Positions 10,751 through 26,627 are shown, numbered from the stretch's first letter. The stretch is DNA of 64,000 bases from Pipra filicauda (GCF_003945595.2 NW_024104284.1:1003001-1067000), one strand, 5' to 3'. Numbers and translations: made by a program. The notes: generated by a model not told the origin, from the letters alone.

Positions 10751-13700
10751 TTAGGAATATTGGCCAGATGTTAAACCAACCCTAAGAATGTGTGCAGGCC
10801 ACTAACTTAAGTATCATGGACAAAGAATAGCCACCAGATAACTGTAGTAGCCATTTGCAAAAAGCAGTCAAGAATATTTTCTGAGATTCTGTGGAAACCT
10901 GGTTGCTCTCATGATTATGGTCTTGTCTACTTCCAGATTTTTAATTACATTAAAGAAAACTAAAAATACACGTTCTTACTACTGGTTTCCCATGAAAGCA
11001 GTTGTTGTTGCCATTGAGGGAAATTATATGATCACGAAGAGAAGATGTCTTATGAACTACCTACCAAAACACAACCCAAACTATGAACAAAAGATTTGCT
11101 GAACGACTAGGTCTTTCATGACAAATGATCCCTCAAAACTGTGACTCAGAATAAAATCCCTACAATACTGAAAAAGTTTTTTATTAGGTTTTGAACACAT
11201 TTATCATTTCTCTGTGCATGCTGTAAGCAAGCTTGGGGAAAAAAAATAATCACTATTTCTTTATTCTTAGTGGTTTTCTGTACATAACTATTGAAGAGAA
11301 AGCATGTCTGAAATACATGCCTAAACTACAGACCTTTTGATAAAAAATAATAGAGAGAAACAGTAGCTAGTAAAAACACAATGTTGTCACATGAAACAGT
11401 CTGCACAAATTATGTTATTAAACAGTATTCTCTTTTAATTCTTTGGCTCAAGTGGAAATTCTAGAAAAAGCCTGATGATTTGTAGCCATATCATTTGGCA
11501 AAACATGTAAGCTTATATTCAGGAACTCTCCAAATCTCAGCTAATAAGAGTTTGAACCATCTTTCACCTTCTGAAGGGTTACTTCAGGGTTAAGGGAAAG
11601 ACAAATCAAGATGCACTTCATCTGCCAAAAATAAAATCGCTCTTCTTCACTCTTCACAGCAGCCCCAATCTGAAGATTTCTGTTTCGCAATACCACTTCG
11701 TATTTGAGGTTTCTGTCTGGAAATTGACTGACTCCCATACTCCCTCCCCTAAGACTTCAGTTAGTATTTTCCCTTTAGGAAAAAGAAGAGAAGCAAATCA
11801 AGCATTCCCTAACAAAAGCACTTTTTGCCTCTGCATCTTGAAGACACCCTCTTCTCCAACAGGCCGAATGAATGACCTTCAGGGAAAGCTGCCCAAGCCA
11901 GCCAGTCGCCCAGGCTCAGGGGATGAGCTGGCCTGGAACTCTGCCTACCCCAGGGAGATGGTGTGCTTTGTTTAACCATTTACTTGTTAAAATCTTAGTG
12001 TTTGGAGGCTTGGGGAGGTGTTTGGGTGCTGTGCTGATGTACTCTCCTTACTCCAGCACCACTATTTTTAGTAACCAGCAAATGGGTGGCTGTAGGACCT
12101 CTCCTATCACCAGAAAGCTATCCAGCTTGAAGTGGGAAAGCAGCCCAGCTCGTGCATGCTAGTAATTCTTCAGATAGAGGCTTGCAAGCCCAGCCCTGCT
12201 TGCTTCTGCTGCAACTAGTACTTCATTACATGCACTTCAATGCAGTACGCAAGTCTTTTGTAAACAAACCTTTGATGGAAATACTTTAAAATAAATCTGC
12301 ATCTTTTCTATCTTTATAATCCTTACTGCACTATGTTACTTATGGATTTCTGTCAGCTCTGAGAAAACTTTCGTATCTTAAAAAATTCCTTTCCCCTACA
12401 CATATACAAAACTGGTGACTAGGTTGTTTTACCCAGTATTTCCTCCCAAAATTGCCAATCCTCAGACCTGGTCAAGACTTACATTTCCATATGTATTACC
12501 AACTTGAGAAACGTGACAAAGGTGTTGAAATACAATTTAGAATTTATTTCAAATTGATATATATCAAACGGTACAATAATAAATATAGCTGCACCGGTAA
12601 AAAAAAAAAAAAGGAACAAAAAATTCTCAGAAGCAACAGTAAGTAAATTCTGTTAAATACACAATTCAAACTATGTATAGACCCAGTTATTCAAATCAGA
12701 AATCTTGAGTGAAATACAGGCACGTGGTATGTGACAGATTGGCAATGGAAAGTTCTGTAGGACAGGCTACACTCAGAACAGCGCTGGAAATGAGCCCACA
12801 GCTCATTTCAAAACTGATGTCAAAAAGTCTTGTGAAATTTCTCGGTATATGCAATGCACACTGCACAGCTTGTCTCCATTCAATACTCCTCACCATTAAA
12901 ATGATATATAATGCTAAGCTTTTCATTGTCTTAGTTTATGTCCTACAGCATCACAAACTATAGATGTTTAAAAACTCAATTTAACTTGTAAGACAGAGAA
13001 ATATGTAACCTGCTAAAGTACCACTAGGTATGTTGTAAGAGTTAAAGCTAAAGTGCTGCTGAAAAAGTTGTAGCAGCAACATGCGCAGAATTTCCAAAAT
13101 AAAATAGTGAAAAGTAAAACGTTAGTGTGAATTCATTTTTAACTAAAATCTCCCTGCTTTTACTCCCCCAAGTTCAAGTTACTAAATAAACGCCAAATAC
13201 TCCCTTCATGTATGACACAGCATAAAACACTCAAGTACTTGTATTGCAGTAATTTGCAAATGAATTTTAAAGGTTTGGGCAGGATAAACATTACATGCAT
13301 AAACTTGCAAAATATTCAAACTGCTTCTTTATCTACTTATAAAAAGTTGAACTCCCTTCAGTTCCAGTCACATGAATTTAATAATTTTATCATTAAAAAC
13401 CCACAGATTCTTCTTTTTGGGGCACAAAACATTCACACAAATAGAAGAAAACACAAAAGAAAAACTTCTCCATGTGTAAGTAACTCTGAAGACACAACAT
13501 ATACTAAAAACCTAACCCCATCTCCCCCCAGGTAAAGAAGACATTTTCCCCTTATCCCTCAATTATATTAATTTCCAATTATACAGCTGATATTAAGAGG
13601 GGGGTTAAAAACCAACAAAACAAACCACCCTGCAACTTTCACCCTCAAGTTAGGTCTTAAAAGTAAGCCTACAAGATTCATACAATCCCTTAGTCATCAG

Positions 13701-14249
13701 GTCACAATCCTAATTTAAAACAACAAATTCTCCCATTTGGTTCCATTATAAGGTGATAGCTAACACTTCTAGTAATTTATAGACATCCCATTTTCCTTGA
13801 GTTTAACCAGACAGCAAATCAAATAATCCCACAGAGGATTCAGAGCAGGCTTGACCCATTACTGAAGTGTTAAATTAGAATTTCAAAGAGTAACTCCATA
13901 GTCACCCTTCACAGGGATAATTTTTAATTCTTCTCCTGTGAAATGTGAAGTTAAGTCAATACTTGATGTTTTATCTCATAACAAAAGCAGACAAAAATAC
14001 TGCTAACTCAAAACAATCTAGGTTGATTCTTGTTTAATAAAATAGCAAAAGGCCACTGCTTCAATGTTTTAATAGGCAAGTTCTCTCTAGCATTTTTTTA
14101 CAATTTCAGTATTAATTCACATCAAGAGAAGCAGGCATTTTATTTACATTTGATGAAATTAAATACATAAATATATAATTATTTCTTTTCTCACACAATC
14201 CACAAACAGTGGTGAATCTGAATTCTGCATATGAAGAAAATAATGAGGG

Positions 14250-14395
14250 TTGGCCACATTTTACAGCTAAGAAAGTGAGAGACTTGCAGGTCAAGTGACT
14301 TGTTTAGTATACCTCTGGCAAACCTGGCACTGAGAAATAAGCTCCTGGCTCTTGAGCACAAGGTCTACCTCCATTCCCATTGTTACCCATGTAAG
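14250..14395 (-). repeat. MIR-like SINE fossil, antisense
   Basis: The + strand reads like the reverse complement of MIR: 'cattttacagctaagaaagtgag', then 'tcaagtgacttg', 'cctggcactgag', and a 'cttgagcacaagg' segment matching the tRNA-side half. It is clearly diverged and therefore old. Confidence 0.5.
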
Positions 14396-16164
14396 CTCAT
14401 TCCTATGGGTATAATTACAGGGAAATTTCCAACACATGCGTGGGCAAACGTTGCAGGTCCCCAAATTCTACAAATCGTTCCAGACACCTTATCTGAATTA
14501 CTTGTTGATTAGACAACAACAACAATTAAAAAAGTTTTCCAAGGAAACAATACATTCAGTTTTTGTAGCTGACCCCCAGCCAGCCTAAATAAATCGTTTT
14601 AACTGCCTGTTCAACAGAGGAACAGCAAAAGCTTGGCACAGTAAGAGCCACAGAACCCATCAATGGCATGGCATAAGGGTGGTTGATATTACCAGGAATC
14701 TTGAACAAAGCAACAGGACAGAACTAAAAACTGGTAATACAATCAGTACAAATTACAACACAGAAAACATATACGCAGAGAAAAAGCCATACATTTTCAA
14801 TTTCTAAAATATTAAATAAAAAATTCTCATGTTGTTGCAGATATGCACCCTCACAGAATGTAGTATTAATTTATTCTATTCCTCAAGACATTGTCTGTGT
14901 AAGAAAATACCAGTTCCCTTTTACTGACTTCTTTCCCTGCCAGTGGTAGGTAAAAATCAGTTAAAAACCAATAAAACACAAAGTTGTCTTTATAGTCGGC
15001 TAGTGCAAGTGAAATATTGGCAGAAGTAGGTTTGACCCAATACTGGATTTTACATTTTCATCTTCCCTGTATTGCCAGTTAGCTCAAACTTTCTGCAAGA
15101 AACCTTCTTATTTCCTTTCTCAGAATCTTGTCTCTAAAAAAAGTCCCTCCTCCCCCAAGGAAATTCTAAGGGCAGGCTCATAGTTTTTCTTTTCTCAGTT
15201 TCTGCAATACAACTTGAGAAAAAATTATTTACACAAGTGTAACAGAACAGAATACAGCTCATTTATGAAAAAACTACCACTGTACTTATAGAACAACATT
15301 TCCACAAAATCAGAACAGTAAGAACAGTCCCCAAATCATGTCAACAGCAAGGAAAGTTACAGCATATGGCCCTTCCCACCATAACACAAAATACTCTCCA
15401 GTGGGTTTAAATTTTTAAGAGTTTAATTCTACCATTGCCAGCCACATTATATATAGTTCACATTTTTATTTCTCAATTGCTCTGAGAGATCTAAATATGT
15501 CTCATTTTGGTCTTTTCAGGTTTTCAAAAATTAATCAGTTTTACATGATAAAATACTTCACACTGATCTTATCAATAGATTTGGAAAAAAAGATGGCATA
15601 CACAGTGGTAAGCATGTGCAACTTTAATTTGTATTACATCTTTGTAGTCAAATGCATCCATTTAATTATGGACAATGATACTTCTGATACAAAGAGAAGA
15701 ACTGTACCTATAATGAATTTTTAATTTCAGCCATTGAACAGGAAAAACACGTATTTTAGAAGTGTTTCAAGTTGTGCAAATAGTCAATTCACCAGGAAAA
15801 AATGCCCTTGTTTCAGATAGCTTATTTCATGTCAAAGTAGGGTAAGCTATTCAAAGCATTAAGAACATCCACAAGGGGATTTAACTGCTAAATATATCTG
15901 TGAATGTATACCTTCACTTCCTTTGCAGTACCTTGTCTGAGAAGACAAACTTATTGGTAGCAGATAAATAAATTAGATCTATAGAAGTAGGCAAGTGAAG
16001 AAACTACTGTCCTTTACTGTAGGACACACAAAACAGACAGGATACGCACCTCACACACAGGAAATCAGTTCACCAACAAAGTATTTACACATCAATAAAA
16101 AAGCAGAGCTATTTCAGAGGCAGCAAAGCTCTGCTCAGAAACATTGAGCAGCCCCGAGAGGGCA

Positions 16165-16620
16165 GCAATCTCCTAAGAGGCAGGAGACCCAAATGCAAAC
16201 CTCTGCTCTCAATCAGGAGCACTGTGATTCCCTCCTCCATCTTGTTGCACTCACATCCCGGTGTTCAGAAGGAGAAGTGCTGCAATCTGCCCTCCAGTCT
16301 CTCTGCTTTGGCAAAGATGGGTGTACCTCCAGTTTCCATGCATGCTGGTGCATTTGAAGGTACAGGAAAGGGCTCCCCAGCTCCTGTACTCATCCCAGGT
16401 GAAGTGGGTGACACCCTCTCCCACAGCCATAAAAATCTGGGAAACTGCCCATCCCCAGCTTGGCTTAATTGGGAGACTCTGGGCCACACTGGACCCAGGG
16501 TAAACTCCAGCTCCTGGAGAGTGAGACCAGAGGCCATCACAAGCTGTCCCTCTACCCAGGGCACAGGCTGTGCCACTGAAATGGTATCCCTGTGAGAGCT
16601 CTTACCTTGCACACCCACAG
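16165..16620. other. GC-richer patch with overlapping open frames
   Basis: A block of higher GC in AT-rich DNA, with long open frames on both strands at 16224-16618 (up to 123 codons). Open frames on both strands at once point to low stop density rather than a gene. The left edge ('gaggcaggagacccaaatgcaaacctctgctctc') weakly resembles the tRNA-derived part of a SINE. I found no splice signals that single out one frame. Confidence 0.3.
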
Positions 16621-19600
16621 CAGCTCCCCACCCACAGCTGTACCCATAGCTGGCCAGACTGCTTCCCTGTGGCTTACTGATTGTTAAGTCTTGCTGTGAC
16701 TCTAGCCTTGAAATCTAAAACTTTTCATTTCAGAATTTCCTAAGTGAGCCATTACAGCATTTCTGATTAGCAGTCAATTTTCTCCCTTCCTCAACGAAGC
16801 TACTTTGAAATTCATGCTAACTCATTAATAAACTTCAAGCTAGCCAAAAATACATTTTCAGTAAGCAATTCCCCCTTAAAATACACATACACAAATAAGT
16901 CTAACTCTTACTAGAGAGTCACAACCAGAGATCAAGCTGCCCTGACCCAAAACATGGGACTATCCCAAAGCTTCATGAGGTTATATCAGAAGACCACAGA
17001 ACACTTCTCTTGGAAGCTGGAGGCGGAAGGAAATAGCTCAGAAACCGAGTGATGAAGTAAATAAGAGGAAGAGTAAGTAGGAGGCAATTTTGATAACTAC
17101 TATTACTGGAATCAAGTGCAGCAGTAGCAGGTTGTTAGGTTTTTTTCCCCCCTTTAAATGCTCACAGTACCCAAAACAGGACCAGAGCAACATATGCATG
17201 GTTCCATGCCAATATTAAAAAATAAATACATAGTATTGTGAAACATATGTACTATATACACAGCATATTGGACACTAACTAACTAAAGAAGAAACTTAAT
17301 AGAACAAATCTATGTGCTCCCACAGGTGGTGGCACACAGCCTGTGGTGTACAGTAACGGTGTAGTGTGTTTGGGGTGTGACAGTGGTAGAACAGCAACCG
17401 ATCTCACATAAAGTGGCCTAATTTGGGGTGGTTTGGGATTTTTTTTGCTTCTTTAGATTTGTATTGAGTATGCTTTAAGTGTGGCAACCATAGTGTTATA
17501 CAATTTGACTCACATGTATTGATTCCTCAAATATTTCAATGTTGATCAAGAGCCTAGAACCTGGATATTGACAAAAGAGTGAGCTCATGAGAAAGGAAAG
17601 ACTAAAATCACAGTAAGGGACAAGGAATATTTTAAACATTAGTAGTCATGAATTGAGCTTCACATACCATCAGCTCCACAGAAACCCTATTCCACCGCAG
17701 GATACATTCTGGAAGTTGCATACTGTAACTCCAGACAGAAAAAGTTTTACATGAGTCTGTTCAGCAGGACTAAGCAATAAAAACACAGTTAACCAGGATC
17801 TGTGAAGAGAAGCCAAGCAAAAAACCACAACTGAAAACTGAAAGGCCATAAAAATTAACCCAAGTGAAATTTCATATGTGTTGGCCACCTACTTTTAGAG
17901 AAATGTAGATGTTTTTATCCCATTTTAAAATACTATTAAAGTGCGGCACCCACACAGTAGTTTCAAGCTCACAATCTGAACAAAGAAATGCAGGAGACAT
18001 CTCACTCTCTTAAAGCAGTAAAACAGGTACCTAGAATTGAGGGACAAAGGAATCAAAGGCAAAAAGGGATCTTCGATTCCATGTGTTACTTGTAAGGATA
18101 ATGTTTCAAAGCTTAAGTGAGAATATGCAACTATAAGCAAAAGAAAAACATGCTGAAAAAAACGTGAATGGAAACATTTTACCTCCTCCTGACACTACTA
18201 CAGCATCCCTGAAGAAAGAACCAAATTGCAATACCTACTATAAAACTAATTCTTATCTCAATTCTAATTTTAAATATTCCTAGTTTGCCTATTGCTGTCA
18301 GCTTGAAATATCCAGAGTTTGGTGCATACAGAACGCTGTAGTTTATTGATTTGGGATTACTGAAGGAATAAAAGTACTGATAATGAAAAAAACTGAAGAA
18401 TCTGGACCATAAAACAGATGTCAGAACAGGAGAAGAGAGCATATTCTTCATTTATCATGGCCACAGTTGTAAATGGAGTTTTAGCAATGCATTTACACAC
18501 TGGCAAATATTGTATGCATAAGGGTGTCAGTACCCCTTTTTGCTTGTGGTGAGATGACTAGAGGAGGATTCTGTAACACATTTTGAATAGCTAGAGCCAT
18601 GTGCAGTGATACTATTAAAACTCCCCAATATTTCTAAATCATTTTAATAATACTGAACTTCTGTGACTTATCTGAATTTTCAAAATCTAAAGTTTGTTTT
18701 AAAAAGAAAACCTGCAATTTCTTGCCCGTCCAGTTAATATAAAAGTAAATTAATCAGACAGAAACACACTGTGCCACACTTTATAATCATCTACAAATTT
18801 GCTTACCATTATAATCGCATAAGTCTTCTGAGCCTAACATCCCAGCATTGTGACATTATAAAAATTCGCCCACTTTTATGTAGAGAAATATCCATGAACC
18901 TCCAAATATTGTACCATAATGCTGTCAAATAAACAGACCGCTGGAATTCAATTTCCAGAAGGCCAAGGCAAAATCTACAGGCCTTCATCTGAAATACCAG
19001 TGTCATTTTCAAGCCCTGTATTTAATTAATACTATTTACTGTCAAGAGCCAAGCCATGTAAATATTTCACTCTTCCCAATTCAGGGACTAAAGGCAGACC
19101 CAGAGGAAAATCTGCCCAAGTAAATGCATCTCATCTTCTTTGATCATGCAAGTGCTCAGTTGTCCTGTTCTTGACCCCTCTAGAATTCCCAGGCTCCAAT
19201 ACTGGTGGTATATGTCATCAATCTATATATAAAATATACATTGATTTTCCACAGATGATAATGACAGCTATTTCTTCCGCTAATGTGTATATAGTAAACC
19301 TTTGCCCACATAAAAAGGTTCCTATCAAGGTAAGAAATGAAAAAATCTTAGCAAAGTCCATTACGAAGTCAAAACCAATATTTAAGAAGTGAATAAAATC
19401 AAGTTAGCAATCTCATTTCCTAAGCATTTTTTATTTATCTCACCAAAACTGAAATGTTGAAAATAATCTTCCAGGATATAACTACATACAAAAGGCAAGC
19501 TTCAATTGACTGAACGAGCGTTTGCAACAGTCCTGGATATGTATGACGTTTCGTTCCATCAATTCAGTAACAAGTTCACTGATGGAGCACTCCATTTAAA

Positions 19601-22600
19601 TCCATTTACAGTAATTAATGAGTTTTACATATGTAAGAATAGTTTAATCCAGCTTTACAATGAATTTGAACGTTGTGGCCTCAAAACTATGAAAGTACTT
19701 TAAAAGTGCTTTCATTACTAACAAATCTAGTTCTGCCAGTTGCAAGCATCATGAGATTTTCTTAGAGTACTCTAAATTTTCATAAATTTTAAAAGAAAGA
19801 AGTGGAATATATTACATTTGTATATATTTCAGCTTTTCCACAAAATAATGTTTTTCATAAGATCCCAGTTCCAATTTTAGGAGGAAAAAAATCTTTAGGG
19901 TGCAATTGTATAAATCTTAATAGATGCTCATTTCTTAACATTTCAGTTCTTATCGTACCACCCACACAGAACTTCACTCTCAGAATAGGAGTATCATTTT
20001 AACACTGATTACAATAAATTCATTATAATCAAGCATCCACTTTTACAAGCATCTTTATAGGCAATTCATGTTAACTAATGTCACTACTGAACAGTGGTGA
20101 CTGAACACAGAATAATCTGATCACATTTCATGCAACACACAGCTCCCCAATTTCGAGGTCTAGGAATGGAATCACATTCCCTTTATTTATCACAAATGAA
20201 TTCAACGTAGATTAAATATCCCTCACAGAGAAGACCTGATTCAGTAAAGATTACCCATACCTGTATTTTATTTTAGGTATTTCAGAAACACAGCTCCTGT
20301 GGGAAGTAGGGTCCCCTGAATTGACTCTAGAGCTCTAGGTACACACAATTCCAGCCCTGCTTTGCATGCTGACAGAAGTGAGCTCTGCCTTATTCAGGTT
20401 TGATACTTGGAATCCACTCTTAAGTTCCTCACTTTCATCCTTAAACTAATACCAAAGGCTCTTAAAACTTGTTTTGATATTAGGCACTTTTACTGTCAGT
20501 GTTACACGTCATTTTCTGACAGCACTCCCTTTACACACACATGTATTAGGAGAACACAGTCAAAAATGAGACATGTCAGAATTTTCTTTATCTACCTCAG
20601 CTCTAAACAATGAGCACTATAACTCAGAATGAAAGGACACACAAATATTTTCTATCACACTTGACACTAACTACAACACAAATGTCAATGAAATCACTAC
20701 AAAGTTAGATTGAAACAGACTCTTCATATCGACAGTGACAGAAAACTGAGATTTCTCTAACCTATGCTCTTTTTGCTGAGAAATATTTCTTACAAAGCAA
20801 ACCACTTCATGCAAAAAGAAAAGGAGAGAGAGAGAAAATGTCTTCTGACTGATAGCTTTTCGACTAGGAATTAAACTAGGTTATTTATTTTTTTGGGGTT
20901 TTTTGTAAGTCTAAACTTCTCCCCATTCTAACTGCATTACTTTTTTTGTTAGCACACAGTAGCTACCTTCCACTACCCCAACTAACATATAAGAAATAGA
21001 TCTAGTAAGTTTTAAGCAGTAGTTTCACTTTCCAAAAAAACTTAATACAGTGGTAGACAGGCTGAATGTGCACAATTTCAGTCATAGTGGTCGTACAGTC
21101 TCACAATATTCAGTCAAACCCAACATGTATTATTTCACAAGTAACACTAGTCAAAAGCCAAGGACAGGATTTCTTAAATGAAACTCCAACTGATATGTCC
21201 TTCCTACACTACTATAATTTTGGATGGGTATACTGGTTAAAATAAACAGCTACAGCTCTTCCATCTTGCAGTGGAGAAGGTGAACATGCAAGTACGTCAA
21301 ACAATAAGACTGAAACCCCAGGCATTCAAAAAATGAATGGAAGAGTTTCCAAGGATTCAAGAGAATCAAAATTTTAAAACTATTTCTTGTCCTTTATTCC
21401 TATGCAACCTACTTTTGCTGAACTGTCTATCACAGGAACACATGGATAACCACCCATTTTAGAGTAAAAGGATATTTTGAGCAGAAAACTACGTCTCTAC
21501 ATCATCCTCGCCCTTTAAATCCTTTCATGACACCAACATTTTACAGTGGTTTATTCCTCACTGTCATCACCACAGACTTCATATACAAATATTCATGTCC
21601 CATTTGCTCTTATTAAAGGTTTTGAACTTCCCAAACACAGCAACTGTGTTTTAGCAAGCATTTTTAAAGTTACCAGATTACTTTCTAGCACTGCAACAAC
21701 CAAATCTATGGGTTTATCATTTTGGCATAGAATATCACAACACTAAGCAAGAGACAGGCTGGGGTTTTTTTCTCCACATAATTGATTAGGGGAAAAAAAT
21801 CAATTATATGGGAAAATTTTTAGAATCTTTGTCTTTCTTTTTTTAAAACAACTTGCTTAAATGATTACAAAAGCAGATTATTATTGAGAAGACTTGCACA
21901 TACACATTACAATTATTATGCAGTCCAGATAAGTACTGTAAATAAATAATATAGTTTAAGTAATAACTATAAATAAGTAATAACATCTATGTGGCTAAGC
22001 ATTTTCAAATTAATACATGAATAAACTATTAACTAGTATTATAAACTTCATTGAACACAATGAACTGAAGAGTTTTATCAGAACTAAAAAGGGGAAAGGC
22101 AGAAAAAAGCACTGGAAAGCTGCTTAACCTATTTCCATTCACTGAGGCTAGAAAATTCGGTAAGTTAAGAAAAGCATTGTTAGTTTGCAGAAATTGCTCA
22201 ATATAATTAATAAAAGAGGAAATGATACTTGATGTGCACATACATAATTTTACCCATATTTGGTTAGCATTTTATAAACAGTTATCTCCCAAACAACTAA
22301 AAACCTTTTCAGAAGGCTCATTTCCCACCTCTATATTTAGTGTGCAAGCCTCAAAAATACATATTTCTGACCTTAATAAGTCACTCTATGTGTTAAATGA
22401 CTACATTTATTCATGAGTACACTGAAAAGGTTCTCACATAAAATCTCAAATGTGTATTTGTTGTAAAAGATTTATACAAAGTGAGCATATTGATATATCA
22501 AACATATCTAAAATAAAACCACAGCATTTATATTCTACTTTCTTTCACTGCACTACCAAACTATTATTAGTCTGCATTTAAACAATCCGCAGGGGTCTCT

Positions 22601-25600
22601 TTTTCTAATTCTCAGCGGTATTATCCCTTCTTGAGAGCAGAGTTAAACAGGCACAGCACTGCCTGATGGAGTCATCAGACAGTAATTCTTGAGCAACAAG
22701 CAGTTTAAGTCATCAGTGTCATTATACCAATTTCAACCCTCAATTTAAGTAATTTATTAGTGCACAGAATTGGATGGAAAAGCTTGTATTATTCCATATT
22801 CAACCTTTGCCATAAGACAGACCATAATCAGCACATTTGAAAAACGTCAATTCCTTAGTTACAGTATCAAATATCAAACAAATCTCATGAGAAAGAATAT
22901 CACATGTTGACCCCTTCAGCCTCTCTTTGTACAAAGTACCATTCCTGGTTCTGGCACTAAAGCAATGACCCTGCTTCTGTAACCAGTCTGAGCATTATTT
23001 TTCAAAGTTTCTAAAAAGTTAGTATTTTAACTCAGTGTAGAGGATCACACATTACTTAAAACCACAGCTTGTTCTGCTGTATCTACACAACCAATCTAAG
23101 ATATCTCACATCAAACTTCCCCATGAAGAAGAGTAATCCAATTAAATGCAATAGGATATAGACAACTCACCAAGACTCAGCGATGCAGACAGCAATTTCT
23201 AGGGGCTGTGTGTGCAGGGGGCCTCACTACTCAGATCTCAAGCATGCTAGGAACAAATTTGAGAGAAAAATATCAGTCTTTTTTTTGGAGACAGATATAG
23301 GAAAAAAAAATATGTTTAGCACATTGCAGTTCTAAGCATAACACAGCGAGGGAAACAAACTTTGCAGAGCATTATCTGCTTTTCCAGACATAACTACAAC
23401 CCTCTTCCAGTTGCACAATCACTCCAGGCACACAACTTCCTCTCTACCTGCTGCCTACTGCAAATTCACAGCGATAGCAACTAAAATGTTTACATTAACT
23501 AACACAGTACACAGCCCCTATTTTCACAAAAGAATCTATGAGAACTCTCTGTGAAAGTGGTTGGTTCCTTTTTTTGTTGACTGCTTGGCTGGTTGACTTT
23601 ATAGCACACTAGTTTCAAATCTCCAAAAAGGAGAAAGTGGTGCTCTTATAAAGTGTCTTTCAACCATTATTACAACTTGTATGTACAGGAGCACGTTTTT
23701 TCTCTCAATTTCCCCTTACAATACTCCAGATGCAAGTGACAAGTATCAGTGACCAGAAAGCTTTTCATTATTATGGAGTCCCATAAATCAGTAAAGAGTC
23801 CCACAGAGCAGAGGACATATACTGCACAGCAAAACACATTTCTTTGGGGAGGAGGTGCATGCCAGTGCCCACATAAATATTATACCTGCATTTCTCTTTG
23901 TAGGTCAAATAGTACTTTATGTCAAATGTATCCAAGCAAACTACCAAAGAATAGTTTTCTACTTTCTCATTCTAACAAAAAAAATGGCAGAACATAAAGC
24001 AAATGAGAACACAAAGAAAATGAAAGATACACTACCAGAGTCATCAACAGGAAAAAAAAAGCACACCCTAATTATGCCTCAAGAGAAATGGAATTTAGAA
24101 TCGACTTCGTTCCTTCTGTCATTTCTGCCATCTTAGAGAAACCTTCTTCAAATCAGCTCTGCTTAAGTTCTTTCAGTCACAGACAGGACACCACTACAGT
24201 AACAGACTATTCAGGGGCACCACTAACAAAGCAGTATTCTTATATAAAATATATACACAGAAAATATGGTTATGTTATTTCCTCAGGAATGCCCAAAAAG
24301 CACACAAGCTCTACAGTTCACAAACATGGGCTTTGAGTGGGTCCTCGCTGACAGAAATCATAATCTTGTCTTAGAATAAAATTTTAAGTAAACTATTAGA
24401 TCTTTTGATGATTTAGTGAGATTTCCAGTATCTGTCAGACATCTGCAGTTCAGAAACCCACCAAAGAGAAGCTGCTGTCTCACCAGCAGATGGGGGCTGC
24501 AGTTCCAACCCACAGTGGGGAGACCTTTTCCACAGAGGAGCAGTAACTGCCTGTGCAGACAGAAGCATTTCCCACTCATCTCCTGTCTTTCACCTGCTGT
24601 GTGCCAATGAATGAGAATGAGTACTCTACTACCATTTTGTTTCTTGATAACTAGCGTGGCTGCTCACTTGTATTTTCCTATTGCGTTTTCCTATTTTTGG
24701 GTCCCACCTCCTGGTCTCCGTGGCCTCCAGTACTGCAGCTCAAGGAGTCTGTACACAGATAATGTAGCTCCTGAAGATTACACTGGGGTCCACAGAGCAC
24801 CACTGGAAGGGACAAGTTCTGTTGATTTTCATTCGTTCTACTGTCTGAAAACATACACAGCATTACCTTAAAAATACTATTAACAAGATCTTTCTTCCCA
24901 AATAAAACTCTTGAATTACGCAGTGACAAGCTTATGTACCTGAATAGGTGTATTATCTAGTATATTTCCGATATATTTCTCCAAGTAAACTAGACTGCCA
25001 GTGAAGAAAAAAGTGATGAACGTGAATTGATTGACAAATAAATTATCTGTTAGTCCTTTGCCTTCCCTTCTCAAGCCCATTCTGGAGGTTTAAACAAAAG
25101 CGAGCCAACTAGCATCTACAACCCACGTCTATGCAAATTCCCACCAGAATCAGGAGGTTCCTGAGACGGCCCTCAAAACGCAAGAGAAACTACTCTTGCG
25201 TGAAGACAGCTCTCACAGTGACATAACCTTGCTAATGCTGGTGCACAAAGGCCTGTGTAGGTAGGTCTCACACAAAGGCCTACGTGAAGAACAGGTCTCT
25301 TCCTCAAACAAATTATCAACATTAGCTACAACATAAAAATGGAATATACCACAGCCATCATTCTTCACACCTGCCATTTTCCGAAACCACCATTCAATCC
25401 TCCCTCCTACAAAGAGTAAAAGAAAACTGATTCAAGGTCAACTAAAAGCAACTGATATAGAAGAGAACAACACACCATTCTCTGACTTCAGAGTACTTTA
25501 CATCTTTGTTTTCCATTCATGTACAGTCACTTCTTTCTTTCCAGTCTCTATTCCAGGTACCTAAGATGCATTACCCCCTTGGTCCATAAAAACTTTAAGT

Positions 25601-26561
25601 TGTGAACAAAATACACACAATCCCAACTCTACAAACTACAGTTTAGCTAAAAGAGAGTGAAAACTGCCACTTTCAGACATATTTGGAGGAGATCATCTAC
25701 AGCATGCAAAGCTTAGTGAGCATGAACTAGGTGAGCTTAGTGAGGCTTTTCTTATCTACAATCTTCAGGTTCCCTCATTCTTATACTAAGAAGAAAAGGA
25801 GGCACAAATGATCTCACCATTTAACAGTACCAGTTAACAGTAACTTCACACAGCACTCTAGCAAGAAAATAGTTTGAGGCTTCATTAAAAATTCAGTATC
25901 TGTTTCAAAGTAATGCTTAAAAAACAGCAAAACAAGCAAAAGTATGTTTGCACTGCAAATGCCAACAAAAACTGGCAAGCAATTAAAAAGAAAAAACCTT
26001 TAAACTATATTATTAGAGTTATATTTTATAGCCAGTAAAGCATCAACAAGTTGACTTTTTTCCCCCTCCAAGATAATGGCAACAACTATTCTGGCCATAT
26101 GTAAAGAAAATAGTGTATTTCTAGCCATAAACTTTTATTTGGGGAAAAAAATACAAAGATTTAGACTGGAAGAAGAGCTTTTCTCCTTGAGAATACAACT
26201 AAAAACTGTTAAAATAAATAATTTATTTATTTGTACACACTCAATCTTCCTCTACATGGAATCTGTTTTAGAAAATGGATAGAACGGGACGAAGAGATTG
26301 TTCATAGCTCTGGAGACAAAGGTATAAATCTCAGTAAGGGTAGCAAGTGAAATTAGTTGACAACAATCACATGTATTTCTGGGAATATATAACTGGTTGG
26401 TCAGCAAGTCCTGACAACAATCTGAAAGAGTAAAGAGTAAGGACTGAAGAGCTACTTAGTGAACTCAAAGCATAGTGGAAACAGAATGAAGAAAAGCAAT
26501 CTCCACTGTAGACTAGGTCATACCTGAACTCTCAGTTGCACAAGTATTAAAACTTATGACC

Positions 26562-26627
26562 TTGGGTTTTCTTGGGTTTTGGTTCAGGTTTTGTCCGGGA
26601 TTTGTTTCTGGTTGGTTTTTTTTTTTT
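26562..26627 (+). repeat. G/T-rich (GGGTTTT-like) low-complexity tract
   Basis: Repeated 'ttgggttttc', 'ggttttggttcaggtttt' and a final T run. It belongs to the same class as the tract at 59655-59796 and is the complement of those at 43071 and 46103. Confidence 0.75.
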
